Assembly (NCBI GenBank): GCA_964483245.1
Contig: CAZABP010000007.1
Coordinates: forward strand, 1 to 64,000
Source of the DNA: CAZABP01 sp964483245
Lineage (GTDB): Bacteria; Planctomycetota; UBA1135; UBA2386
Direction of reading: 5' to 3'
DNA: 64,000 nucleotides
In this document: one piece after another, positions 54,002 to 63,059 of the stretch
How the letters are laid out: each line of letters starts with the position of its first letter
Position numbering within the stretch: position 1 is the stretch's first letter
Translations under genes and position numbers: made by a program
Notes under the pieces: model-generated
The model's input: only the letters and a program-made list of their open reading frames with translations
Told to the model about the DNA's origin: nothing
Database searches by the model: none

Positions 54002-57000
54002 TCACTGCGCGCGCACCTTCGCGACGAATGCCGCACCCCCTGCCAGCCGCATCCCGGTCTGCGCGAGATGCGGCTCCCGCTCGCCCGGCAGCAGGCCGGC
54101 ACCATCGCGGCGCAGATGCAACGTCCGCACGACGCCGGGCATCGACGGCGGCAACCCTGCGTCCCCCTCGAGGCGGAGCCGCCCGCCGCGTAGCCCATCC
54201 ACGAGCGAGGACGCATCGCCGAACGGCGTACCCCGCACCACGCCGAGACGCTGCAGCAGCGGCAACGCCCCCGGAGCCTCCAGCCGCCCGCGCGCCAAGG
54301 CGGTCGCGTGTTCGTCGTGGCGGCCGTGATCCGCGATCCACTCCGCGAGCAGCCGCGCCGCCGATTCGTCGCGCAACATCGGTAGATCCCCTACCCATTC
54401 CCGCACACCGAAGTCCAGCCCGCTGAACCACGACGCCCCGTCTGCGGCCGCACGGTCCCCCGACGCGAGCGCCTCCGCGTGCGTCGGCGGCCAGAACAGC
54501 GGATCGCCGATGCGCACGCCCGCCAGCTGCCAGGCTTCCGCCGTCACGGTCGTGCCGTGCAACCGGACCTGGTCGCGCTGCTCCCCGAGCGCCGCGAGCT
54601 CCAGCTCGACCGCATACGGCAGGCGGAACAGCTCGCAGTCGCCGGCCAACAGCAGGCCGGCCAGGCGCGTGACGGTCCAGGCCTGGTAGAAGTCGATCCC
54701 GGTCATCGCGCGATCCGGCCCGCTCGCGATGTGGCTCGCGAACCGTTCGGCGTCGCCGCGGAACTCCCGCGGCATCAGCGCCTCCGGCTGCAACCGCGCG
54801 AGTCCGAGCGGATCACAGGCATGCACGAGCGCCGGCGGATCGCCGATCGCCGCCAGCGCCGGGCAGGCCGTGACGATGCTCCAGTATTCGCGGCGCGTCA
54901 GCTCCCAGCGCTGCAGGAAACAGGTGGCGATGTTGCGCACGGTCAGCGGCGCATCGGAGCGGTACTGCGCGCGCGCGGCGATGTCGGCCAGCACCGGATC
55001 GAGCACGAGGCCGCGCTCCGGCGCGAACACCGGCGCCAGTTCGATCATGGCGAGTGCCTCCGGCAGCCGTGCCGCCGGCGCCGCGAGCCGGTCGAGGCGC
55101 AGCGACGCCAGATTGCTGCGGATCGTGCGCACCTGCAGCTGCAGCTCCTCCGGCCCTGCCGGCGTCTCGATCCGCAGCGGTACGACGGAATCCCGTTCGG
55201 CGGCGAAGTCGGAGGCTGCGAGCCCGGTCAGCCGCGCCGCCGCGGCGATCCGGTCGAACGCCACCAGGAACTGAAGCTCGCAACGCGTACCCTGCGGGCG
55301 GATCCGATCGGCCCGGATCGGTTCGTCGTCGAGGAACAGCAGCAGTTCGTCATCCGCCCGGAACGGCAGCGTGCTGCTGCACGAGATCCGCACCGGCTGG
55401 CCGAACTCGAGCCGCAGCTCCGGCTCGCGCAGCGAGATCCGCTTGGCGGCATGGTGGATCGTCGCGACGTGCACGGCCTGTGGCACCGGCGCAGGCGGCG
55501 CCGGCGCACCACCGACGCGCACCACCAGCGGCCGGCCGAGCGGATCGCGCAGTTCGAGCGCCAATACGTTCGGTCCGGGCAGCAGCGGGAGGTCGCCGAT
55601 CAGCCGCGACGGTTCCGGGCGCTGCGCCGGGACCTCGATCGGCACCAGGTTGTCCGGCGGGCCGGCCCAGATCCGCCCGCGCACCAGCTCGAACTCCGGC
55701 GGCTCGAGCCGCCAGGCGGCGCCGGACTCGAGGCGCCGATCTTCGCTCTCGCGCAGCAGGCCGAGCTGCAGCAGCTCCAACAAGAACCGCGCGTGCCGCA
55801 CGTCCGGCAGGTCGAGCACCGGCGGCTGCGGCAGGCAGTGCAGCTCGAGCGGCAGCCGTTGGACCCCGGCGCGGTCCTGGTCGGAGAGATCCACTTCGAG
55901 CTGGTAGCTGCCGGCAGCGAGCGCGTGCAACTGGATGCTGCCCGCACCCGGCCCGGCCCCGGCAAGCTCCGCGCGCGCGGCGTCGCGTTGCCCGCCCAGG
56001 CGGCGCAGCCGCGCCGCAGTCGGCACGTAGATCGGATTGCACTCGAGCTGCAGCCGGACATCGCCGCCGACGATCCAGCGGTCCGCGACCTCGACCGCGC
56101 CGGAGGTCCCCGGCTCGACCAGGAAGCGCGCGCCGAGGTCCTCGCTCTCGAAGCGCAGCTCGAGCACCTGGTTCGGCGAGCGGTTGCCGTGCGCGTCGAC
56201 CAGCGTGAACTCCCACTGTCCGGCCGGGAACGGCTCGTCCGGCGGCTCGTCGACCGCCGGCAGCAGGAACTCGAGCCGGTTCGATCCCTCACCGCGGTCT
56301 GCGGCTAGCTGCAGCGGCTGCTCCGTGCGCGGGGGCCGCACTTCGAGCTGCAGCCCCGGTTCGGCGACGTCGACCTCGACGAACAACCGCGCGCCGGATG
56401 GCCCGTAGCGGACCGCTCCTCGCGGCGCGCTGCGCAGCACGAACCGCGGCGCCGTCAGGTCCATGCCGGCGAACTCGAGCCAGACCGCCGAGGCGCCGAC
56501 GTTGCCGGCACGGTCGGTCACCTCGACGCCGATCTGCAGCGGGCCGGTTCCGCGCGCGTCGCCGTATCGCGGCGCGAACAGCTCGGCGGTCAGCCGGTGG
56601 CGCCCCGGCCCGATCTGTGTCGCATCCAGCTCGATCGGTTCGCGCACACCGCTCTGGTCCCGCTGGCACAGCAGCCGCCCGCTCAGCACGCCCCCGTCCT
56701 CGTCGATGACGACGTCGATCCAGGAGCGCGCGTGGAACACACCGGGAGCGCTCGCGGCCAAGGACACCAGCGGCGCCCGATCGTCGATCCGCAGCCGCGC
56801 CTGACCGAGCAACCGTGCGCCAGCGCGGAACTCGAGGTCGACCGGCCCGGTCGTCGACCAGGAGGCGAGCGTACGCAGCATGCCGGCGTAGGTCGGCGAG
56901 GTCGTGCTGTCGAGCGTCAGCAGGTCGCGCGCGCGGTCGACCTGCGGCGCGAGGTCACCGAACGTCGTCCGCAGATCCTGCCCTTGCCGCGCTTCGACGA

Positions 57001-58294
57001 CGAGCCGGTCCGGCACGAAACCGCCGAACGAGAACAGCAGCGACGACAGCTCCGCGCTGCGCAGCTCCTGCGCCGGACTCTGCGGGTCGAGCGCGGCCGC
57101 GAGTTGCAGCGCACCGCGCTCCTTGCGCAGGAACGGCGTCTGCTGCCCGGAGTAGACGACGGCGACCGCCAGCAGCCCGAGCAGCAGCACGAGGAACGCG
57201 AACACGCGCAACCGCGCCGCCTGCGGCTGCAGGATGCGGTCGAGGATCTCGACGACCTCCGCCGCGCTCGCGGGGCGCTGTTGTGGATCGAGCGCGAGCA
57301 GCCGCGTCACCAGACGGCTCAACACCGCCGGCACCCCGGGCAGCGCCGGCAGCGGACGGAGCCGACCTTCGAGCGTCGCCTGCGCGAGATCGCGCCGCGT
57401 TGCCCCTTCGGCCGGGAGGCGACCGGTCAAGGCTTCGTACGCGAGGACACCGAGGCTGTACAGGTCGCTGCGCGGGTCGACCGCCTGGCCGGCGAGATGC
57501 TCCGGGGCGGAGTACGGCGGGTTCGCGAACAGGTCGCGCTCCGTCGCCGGCTCGCCGTGCAGCGCTTCGCTGGCTGCCATCCGCGCGATGCCGAAGTCGA
57601 GGATCTTCGCGAACGGACGCCCATCGCGGACCTGCACCATGATGTTGCGCGGCGTCAGATCGCGGTGCACGACGCCGGCGCGGTGCGCCTCGTTCAGCGT
57701 GCGCGCGAGCTGGTGCAGGATCATCGCGACCTGCGCCGGCGACAGCCGCGGCTCGCCGTGGATCCGCTCGTGCAGCGTGATCCCTTCGACCAGTTCCATC
57801 GCGATGTAGACCGTGCCGTCGTCGCACTCGCCGACGTCGAGGATGCGGGCGGAGTGCTCGTGCACGACGCGGCCCGCCTTGCGCGCCTCGGCGAGGAACG
57901 TCTGCCGGTGCGTCGGATCGGCGGCGAACCGCGGATGCAGGATCTTCAGCGCGACCGGCACCAGCGACACCCGGTGCACGGCGCGGAACACGGTCCCCAT
58001 GCCGCCGCGCCCGACGACGCCGGTCAGGCGGTACTTGCCGTCGACCAGGTGCCCGATCATCGGGTTGGCGGCGTCCTCCTCGCCGCGCCGCAGTGGGAAG
58101 TGCACCGCATCGAGCGGGACCAGGCGGCAGCCGCACGACGCACACGTGGTGGCGCGTGTCGACGAGACCCCCTCGCAGATCAGGCAGATCTTGGTCTCGG
58201 CCGCCGCCGCGGGAGCCCGCGGGTCCTCGCGCGCGCCATCGGCAATGCGCCGATCGGGCTGCATCCGGGAATCCGACCCGCGGCTGCCGGCCAC
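54002..58294 (-). CDS. Giant membrane Ser/Thr protein kinase with extracellular beta domains and C-terminal FGE-like domain
   Basis: The 1430-residue protein starts at GTG 58294 (an ATG at 58264 is an alternative). Residues 37-56 form a zinc ribbon (CLIC, CASC). The kinase domain spans about 88-352, with glycine loop GRGGMG, K117, HRDLTPRN (D212) and DFG (D233). It has one membrane helix at about 361-382. The 1000-residue outer part has beta-sandwich repeats. The last 250 residues resemble a formylglycine-enzyme fold (FRLPYAVELELAALG, FGVREWVGDLPML, TGMRLAGG) but lack the catalytic cysteines. The catalytic loop has T instead of the usual K (HRDLTP). Probably a receptor kinase working with the PP2C phosphatase. 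Confidence 0.9.
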   Translation of the reverse strand: MAGSRGSDSRMQPDRRIADGAREDPRAPAAAAETKICLICEGVSSTRATTCASCGCRLVPLDAVHFPLRRGEEDAANPMIGHLVDGKYRLTGVVGRGGMGTVFRAVHRVSLVPVALKILHPRFAADPTHRQTFLAEARKAGRVVHEHSARILDVGECDDGTVYIAMELVEGITLHERIHGEPRLSPAQVAMILHQLARTLNEAHRAGVVHRDLTPRNIMVQVRDGRPFAKILDFGIARMAASEALHGEPATERDLFANPPYSAPEHLAGQAVDPRSDLYSLGVLAYEALTGRLPAEGATRRDLAQATLEGRLRPLPALPGVPAVLSRLVTRLLALDPQQRPASAAEVVEILDRILQPQAARLRVFAFLVLLLGLLAVAVVYSGQQTPFLRKERGALQLAAALDPQSPAQELRSAELSSLLFSFGGFVPDRLVVEARQGQDLRTTFGDLAPQVDRARDLLTLDSTTSPTYAGMLRTLASWSTTGPVDLEFRAGARLLGQARLRIDDRAPLVSLAASAPGVFHARSWIDVVIDEDGGVLSGRLLCQRDQSGVREPIELDATQIGPGRHRLTAELFAPRYGDARGTGPLQIGVEVTDRAGNVGASAVWLEFAGMDLTAPRFVLRSAPRGAVRYGPSGARLFVEVDVAEPGLQLEVRPPRTEQPLQLAADRGEGSNRLEFLLPAVDEPPDEPFPAGQWEFTLVDAHGNRSPNQVLELRFESEDLGARFLVEPGTSGAVEVADRWIVGGDVRLQLECNPIYVPTAARLRRLGGQRDAARAELAGAGPGAGSIQLHALAAGSYQLEVDLSDQDRAGVQRLPLELHCLPQPPVLDLPDVRHARFLLELLQLGLLRESEDRRLESGAAWRLEPPEFELVRGRIWAGPPDNLVPIEVPAQRPEPSRLIGDLPLLPGPNVLALELRDPLGRPLVVRVGGAPAPPAPVPQAVHVATIHHAAKRISLREPELRLEFGQPVRISCSSTLPFRADDELLLFLDDEPIRADRIRPQGTRCELQFLVAFDRIAAAARLTGLAASDFAAERDSVVPLRIETPAGPEELQLQVRTIRSNLASLRLDRLAAPAARLPEALAMIELAPVFAPERGLVLDPVLADIAARAQYRSDAPLTVRNIATCFLQRWELTRREYWSIVTACPALAAIGDPPALVHACDPLGLARLQPEALMPREFRGDAERFASHIASGPDRAMTGIDFYQAWTVTRLAGLLLAGDCELFRLPYAVELELAALGEQRDQVRLHGTTVTAEAWQLAGVRIGDPLFWPPTHAEALASGDRAAADGASWFSGLDFGVREWVGDLPMLRDESAARLLAEWIADHGRHDEHATALARGRLEAPGALPLLQRLGVVRGTPFGDASSLVDGLRGGRLRLEGDAGLPPSMPGVVRTLHLRRDGAGLLPGEREPHLAQTGMRLAGGAAFVAKVRAQ

Positions 58295-58327
58295 GGCAAC
58301 CCCGGCGTTGCCGCGCTGAATGAATGG

Positions 58328-59296
58328 TCAGCGGAGCCCGAGCTCGCTGCGCCAGGTGTTGCGCAGGATCAGTGAGCCGCGCGACAGCGCGGTGAGACCG
58401 GGGTGTTCGGCCAGGATCGCACGCAGCACGGCGACCTTGTCGGCGATCGGAACGCGCGGCAGCGGTGAATCGGGCGGCCGGCCGTAGTCGAACCAGACCA
58501 GCTCGCCATCCGCTGCCTGCAGCCCGACGCGCACCTCGGCCCACCGGCGTCCAGCGAGGTAGCGGTAGTCGAGGTTCGAAGCATCGACCTCGAGCAGGGG
58601 CGGAGCTTCGGGGCACAGCGCCACGAACTCGCGGTTCCATTCCGCGGCGATCGCGGCGGCGGCCGGCACGCGGCGGTCGGGATGCACGGCGCCGGCCAGC
58701 ACGGCGCGCCGCTCGACCGGCGGCGGGGGATCGCCGACCAGCACCGTGAGCGGCAACGTCGGTCCGGCGCTGCCGGCACGCGCCGGATAGCCGCGAACTG
58801 GCGGGATGCAGATGCCACGCGCGTCGACGAGCGCCTCGTCGAGGGGGGTCCCATCGGCGGTCGCGCGCTGGACCAGCAGCACCGGCTCGCGCAGGTCGAG
58901 TTCCACGCGAAGCCGGTCGGGGAACTCGCGCTCGGTCCGCACCGCCAACACCCACGGTGATTGCTGCAAGCGCGCGGCGAGCTCACCCGCGCCGGCGTCA
59001 TCGAGCATCCGCAGCGCCGTGATCCTGCCACCGCCATCGAGACGCTCGACCAGATCGCTCGCGATCGCGAGGCGGAGAGCGTCGCTCGCCGGATCGCGGC
59101 CGGCTGCCCAGGCAGGCACGCGGACGAAGCGACCTCGGCCGAGGTCGATCGGCGCGCTCTCGCGCGTCGAGGCGTCGGCCACGCGCGCGCGCAACACTGC
59201 GAGCGCGCGTGGGCCAGCGAACCACAGCGTCAATGCGAGCGCGGCCAGGACGAGGATCCGCAACAGCCAGGGTTGGCGGTCGCGTCGCTCGCTCAC
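58328..59296 (-). CDS. FtsQ-like POTRA-domain membrane protein
   Basis: The 322-residue protein starts at a GTG and has one N-terminal membrane helix (about residues 10-30). The segment LAARLQQSPWVLAVRTEREF followed by PDRLRVELDLREPVLLVQR matches the FtsQ-type POTRA pattern. Unlike E. coli ftsQ it is not in a division and cell-wall cluster; its operon partners are a kinase, a lipoprotein and a phosphatase. The frame ends 33 bases before the kinase gene. Confidence 0.7.
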   Translation of the reverse strand: MSERRDRQPWLLRILVLAALALTLWFAGPRALAVLRARVADASTRESAPIDLGRGRFVRVPAWAAGRDPASDALRLAIASDLVERLDGGGRITALRMLDDAGAGELAARLQQSPWVLAVRTEREFPDRLRVELDLREPVLLVQRATADGTPLDEALVDARGICIPPVRGYPARAGSAGPTLPLTVLVGDPPPPVERRAVLAGAVHPDRRVPAAAAIAAEWNREFVALCPEAPPLLEVDASNLDYRYLAGRRWAEVRVGLQAADGELVWFDYGRPPDSPLPRVPIADKVAVLRAILAEHPGLTALSRGSLILRNTWRSELGLR

Positions 59297-59389
59297 GACG
59301 GCCCCCGCCGCGCTCCGCCGCAGCGGCGCCGGGTCCCCGGCACCACTGCAGCTGTCACCGCGTGGCAGCGGTCAGGCGTCACGTCGCTC

Positions 59390-59653
59390 TCAGTTGAGGC
59401 GGGTGACCGCCGGCTTCGCCTCGTTGGCGCTGCGCGCCGGCTTCTCGCCGGCGTGACCGCTGTGGCGCTCGAAGTCCTCGACGAAGATCTCGAGCGCATC
59501 GACGACGTTCTCGACGAGCTCGCGCTCGAGCGTCAGCTCCTTCGCGCCGCGCGCCGCGCCGAGCTCGTGCTCGAGCAGACGGTTGAGCAGCTTGACCTGC
59601 GAAAGACGACGCTGAACGAAGGACGCCGTGTTGGTTTCGACCGGCTTGTCCAT
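59390..59653 (-). CDS. Small hypothetical protein (87 aa)
   Basis: The protein is helical and highly charged (VQRRLSQVKLLNRLLEHELG; ENVVDALEIFVEDFERHSG), perhaps a short coiled coil. It is accepted as real because an excellent ribosome site (GGGAGGTGG) lies just before the ATG at 59653 and because composition drops outside the frame. I do not recognise a family. It diverges from the Ski2-like helicase gene. Confidence 0.65.
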   Translation of the reverse strand: MDKPVETNTASFVQRRLSQVKLLNRLLEHELGAARGAKELTLERELVENVVDALEIFVEDFERHSGHAGEKPARSANEAKPAVTRLN

Positions 59654-59833
59654 GACCACCTCCCTGATCGTGCGACTGGTTGCAGTTGCGGAAACGAGCG
59701 CTCGCGCGAGCGCGATCGGCGGAGCATACGCAGGCCGCGCGACCGCGAGCATCGACTTTTTCTGCGGCCAGCGATCTCCACCACGATTGCGGAAAGTCTT
59801 CCACCGCTGGCTACGATCCGGCCCTCGGCGCCG

Positions 59834-61807
59834 ATGCGGTTCAAGCGCTACACGCTCAACGACTTCCAGGTCCGCGCCGTGCACGCCCTGACCGCCGGAC
59901 GCAACGTCCTGCTGTCGGCGCCGACCGGCGCCGGCAAGACCCTCGTGGCCGAATACGCGATCGAGCGGACGCTCGCCCGCGGCCGCCGCGCGATCTACAC
60001 GGCCCCGATCAAGGCGCTCAGCAACCAGAAATACCGCGACTTCAAGGCGGACGGCGTCGAGGTCGGCCTGATGACCGGCGACCTGACGCTCGAGCCGCAC
60101 GCGCCGGTCGTGATCATGACGACCGAGATCTTCCGCAACTCGGTGTTCGAGGATCCGACCCGGTTCGACAGCGTCGACTTCGTGATCTTCGACGAGATTC
60201 ACTACCTCGACGATCCGGAGCGCGGCACCGTGTGGGAGGAGAGCCTGATCTTCGCGCCGCCGCACGTCCGGTTCGTCGGGCTGTCGGCGACGATCAGCAA
60301 CCTCGAGCAGTTCGGGAAATGGTTGGACTCGATCCGCCCGCACCGGCTCGAAGTGATCCACCACGTGCACCGGCCGGTGCCGCTCGAGCACCTGCTGTTC
60401 CATCCGGACGTCGGGCTGTTCGACCTGAGCGGGCGCAAGCGTGCGACGCGCATCGTCCAGCGTGAGGCGCAGAAGCGCCGCCAGCGGCGCGAACGGCGGC
60501 CGCGGCGCCGCACCGAGGAGGCGGTGACCGCGGTCGTCGACCATCTCGAGCAGGAATCCCTGCTGCCGGTGCTGTGCTTCTGCTTCAGCCGGCGCGAGTG
60601 CGAGTCGGCGGCCGAGGCGAACCAGCATCGTGCGCTGCTGCGGCCGGCCGAGCAGCGCGAGATGGCGACGCTGTTCGGCGACATCTGCCGCAAGTTCGAG
60701 CTCGCGCCGGACCAGGATCCGAGCCTCGCCGGGATCGAACGCCGCGCGCTGCGCGGCGTCGGGTTCCACCACGCCGGCATGCTGCCGATCCACAAGGAAG
60801 TCGTCGAGCGGCTGTTCACGTCCGGGCTGCTGAAGCTGCTGTTCACGACCGAGACGTTCGCGCTCGGGATCAACATGCCGGCGCGCACGGTCGTGTTCGA
60901 GAGCCTGCGCAAGTTCGACGGCGTCGACTTCGACTGGCTGCGCACGCGCGACTACCTGCAGATGGCCGGCCGCGCCGGCCGGCAGGGGATCGACGACGCC
61001 GGCCTCGTGATCTCGATCCTGGGCGACGAGGAGATCGAAGATGCGCCGCTGCCGCGGCTGTTCGGCGACCAGGTCGAGCCGGTCGTGTCGCGGTTCAACC
61101 TGTCGTACTCGACGATCCTGAACCTGTACGAGCGGATGGGACAGGACCTCGGCGCCGCGTACGAGAAGTCGTTCGCTGCGTTCCAGACCGCCGGGAGCCG
61201 CAAGGCGCGCGAGCTGCGCCGCCAACAGGCCAAGCGCGACCTCGAGCGCCGCGTCACCGTGCTGGCCGAGGCCGGGTTCCTCGACGCCGACGGGCTGCTG
61301 CCGCGGGGGCGGCTCGCACAGAAGATCAACGGCTACGAGATCCAGCTCGTCGAGCTGCTGTTCGACGGCGTGCTCGAGGACCTCGATCTGCCGGAGCTGG
61401 CCTGCGTGTTCGCGGCCCTCGTGCACGCCGAGCGGCGCAGCGATGGGGACAGCACGCGGATCCGCGGGCTCAAGCCGCAGCTGATGCGCCGCGTCGACCG
61501 CGCGATCGAACGCTTCCGCCGGATCGAGGCAGCGCATGGCTTCCGCCAGCGGCTCAAGCCGGCCGACTGGGGCATCGTGCCCGCAGTGCTGGCATGGTGC
61601 CGTGGCATGCCGATGACCGAGTTGCGCGGCATGCTCGACAACGAAGGGGGCGACCTGGTGCGCACGTTGCGTATGGCGATCCAGATGATGCGCCAGCTCG
61701 GCGGTGCGTTGAGCGGTGCCTATGCTCTGATCCATCGCCTCGACGAGGCGATCGTCGCGATCAACCGCGACGAGGTGGATGCCAAACGTCAGTTCGAGCT
61801 CGGATGA
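59834..61807 (+). CDS. Ski2/Mtr4-like DExH-box RNA helicase
   Basis: The 657-residue protein has the superfamily 2 motifs: Q-like FQVRAVHAL, Walker A APTGAGKT, Ia PIKALSNQKY, DEIH box (VIFDEIHYLDD), SAT (GLSATISN), TTETFALGINMPARTV (motif V region) and QMAGRAGRQG (motif VI). The C-terminus has a DSHCT-like helical domain. It belongs to the Ski2-like group and probably unwinds RNA, perhaps with an exonuclease. Its stop overlaps the ATG of the C45-type gene (ATGA). Confidence 0.92.
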   Translation: MRFKRYTLNDFQVRAVHALTAGRNVLLSAPTGAGKTLVAEYAIERTLARGRRAIYTAPIKALSNQKYRDFKADGVEVGLMTGDLTLEPHAPVVIMTTEIFRNSVFEDPTRFDSVDFVIFDEIHYLDDPERGTVWEESLIFAPPHVRFVGLSATISNLEQFGKWLDSIRPHRLEVIHHVHRPVPLEHLLFHPDVGLFDLSGRKRATRIVQREAQKRRQRRERRPRRRTEEAVTAVVDHLEQESLLPVLCFCFSRRECESAAEANQHRALLRPAEQREMATLFGDICRKFELAPDQDPSLAGIERRALRGVGFHHAGMLPIHKEVVERLFTSGLLKLLFTTETFALGINMPARTVVFESLRKFDGVDFDWLRTRDYLQMAGRAGRQGIDDAGLVISILGDEEIEDAPLPRLFGDQVEPVVSRFNLSYSTILNLYERMGQDLGAAYEKSFAAFQTAGSRKARELRRQQAKRDLERRVTVLAEAGFLDADGLLPRGRLAQKINGYEIQLVELLFDGVLEDLDLPELACVFAALVHAERRSDGDSTRIRGLKPQLMRRVDRAIERFRRIEAAHGFRQRLKPADWGIVPAVLAWCRGMPMTELRGMLDNEGGDLVRTLRMAIQMMRQLGGALSGAYALIHRLDEAIVAINRDEVDAKRQFELG

Positions 61808-63036
61808 ACCGTTCGCTGGTCAGGCTGCTCCCGCTGTTGTCGGTCGCGCTGCTCGCGGCGCAGGAACCGAACCTCACCCCGACCAAGGCACCGAAGCTCC
61901 GCGGCGCGCGCACGCAGGTCGGCGGCGTCGAGGTACTGCTGCTCGCCGGCGACGACCACGAGCGCGGGTTCGCCGAAGGGCAGCTGATGGCGCCCGAGAT
62001 CCGCAGCGTGTTCCGCGCCTTCGCGCTGTCACGGCAGCGGCTGCCGGATCCTTCGCTGTGGGACCGGATGCTGCTGCCATTCGCGCGCGCGCGGGCGGAG
62101 TTCCCGCCGGAGCTGCGCACGCAGGCCGAAGGGATCATCGCCGGCATGCGCGCGCGCGATCCCGCGCTGCTGCAGGTCGAGGAGCTCGGCCGCGAGCTGA
62201 CCGCCGACGACCTGCTGGCCGGGAGCCTGCTGATCGACTTCGCCGGCTTCGGCTGCTCGTCGGTCGTCGTCAGCGGCGAGCAGGTCGACGGCGGCGGCCC
62301 GCTGGTCGGGCGCAACCTCGACTACGCCGTCCCCCCCGAAATGCTGGCCGGCACGATGCTGATCGTGCACGCGCGCAACGGCGAGCGGCACGGCTTCGTG
62401 TCGATCGGATGGCCCGGCATGCTCGGCATCGTGACCGCGATCTCCGACGCCGGTGTCTCGGTCGCGATCCACGACGTCGAGGCCAAGGCGCGCACGCGCC
62501 AGCGCGTGACGCCGCGGATGATCGCGCTCCGCCAGCTCGTCGAGCGGCTGCCGGCCGGCGACGACGTCGCGAACGCGGGCGCCGAGCTCCTGCGCAAGCT
62601 GCAGTTCGGCTACGGCGGCAACGCGATGCTGGCCTGGCGCGCCGACGGCGAGCGCGCGGCCGGCGCCGCCGTGCTCGAGTTCGACACCAACCGCGAGGCC
62701 GAGGAGGGCGTATCGATCCGGCTGCCGGAGGACGGCCTGCTGCTGTGCACGAACCACCACCGCACGCGCGCCGAGCCGGATGACTGCGGCCGCTACGCGC
62801 GGATCCTGGCCGCCGGCGGCAAGCTCGGTGACGGACTCACGCCAGCGGATCTCGAGCCGGTGATCCGTGCGGGGATCAAGGAGGACACGATCCACAGCGC
62901 CGTCATCGACCTCGCGTCGCTGCGCCTACGGATCGCATTCCGCCGCCAGCCGCAGGAGAAGCAGGAGTGGCTCGCTGCCGAGCGCGTGCACGAGTTGGAT
63001 CTCGCGGCGCTGCTGCGGGAGGCGGAGAAGCAGTAG
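61804..63036 (+). CDS. Exported C45-family acyltransferase/hydrolase-like protein
   Basis: The 410-residue protein has a signal peptide (SLVRLLPLLSVALLAAQ). The motif FAGFGCSSVVVSG, followed by PLVGRNLDY, matches the autoproteolytic C45 (Ntn-hydrolase, acyl-CoA:6-APA acyltransferase-like) family, with the Cys in GCS as the likely nucleophile. Other family parts are HGFVSIGWPGMLGIVTAISDAGVS and GLLLCTNHH. Substrate unknown. It is coupled to the helicase by ATGA, an odd pairing of a cytoplasmic and an exported protein. Confidence 0.8.
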   Translation: MNRSLVRLLPLLSVALLAAQEPNLTPTKAPKLRGARTQVGGVEVLLLAGDDHERGFAEGQLMAPEIRSVFRAFALSRQRLPDPSLWDRMLLPFARARAEFPPELRTQAEGIIAGMRARDPALLQVEELGRELTADDLLAGSLLIDFAGFGCSSVVVSGEQVDGGGPLVGRNLDYAVPPEMLAGTMLIVHARNGERHGFVSIGWPGMLGIVTAISDAGVSVAIHDVEAKARTRQRVTPRMIALRQLVERLPAGDDVANAGAELLRKLQFGYGGNAMLAWRADGERAAGAAVLEFDTNREAEEGVSIRLPEDGLLLCTNHHRTRAEPDDCGRYARILAAGGKLGDGLTPADLEPVIRAGIKEDTIHSAVIDLASLRLRIAFRRQPQEKQEWLAAERVHELDLAALLREAEKQ

Positions 63037-63059
63037 GGCGTTCGCCGTGTTGCCCAGCC

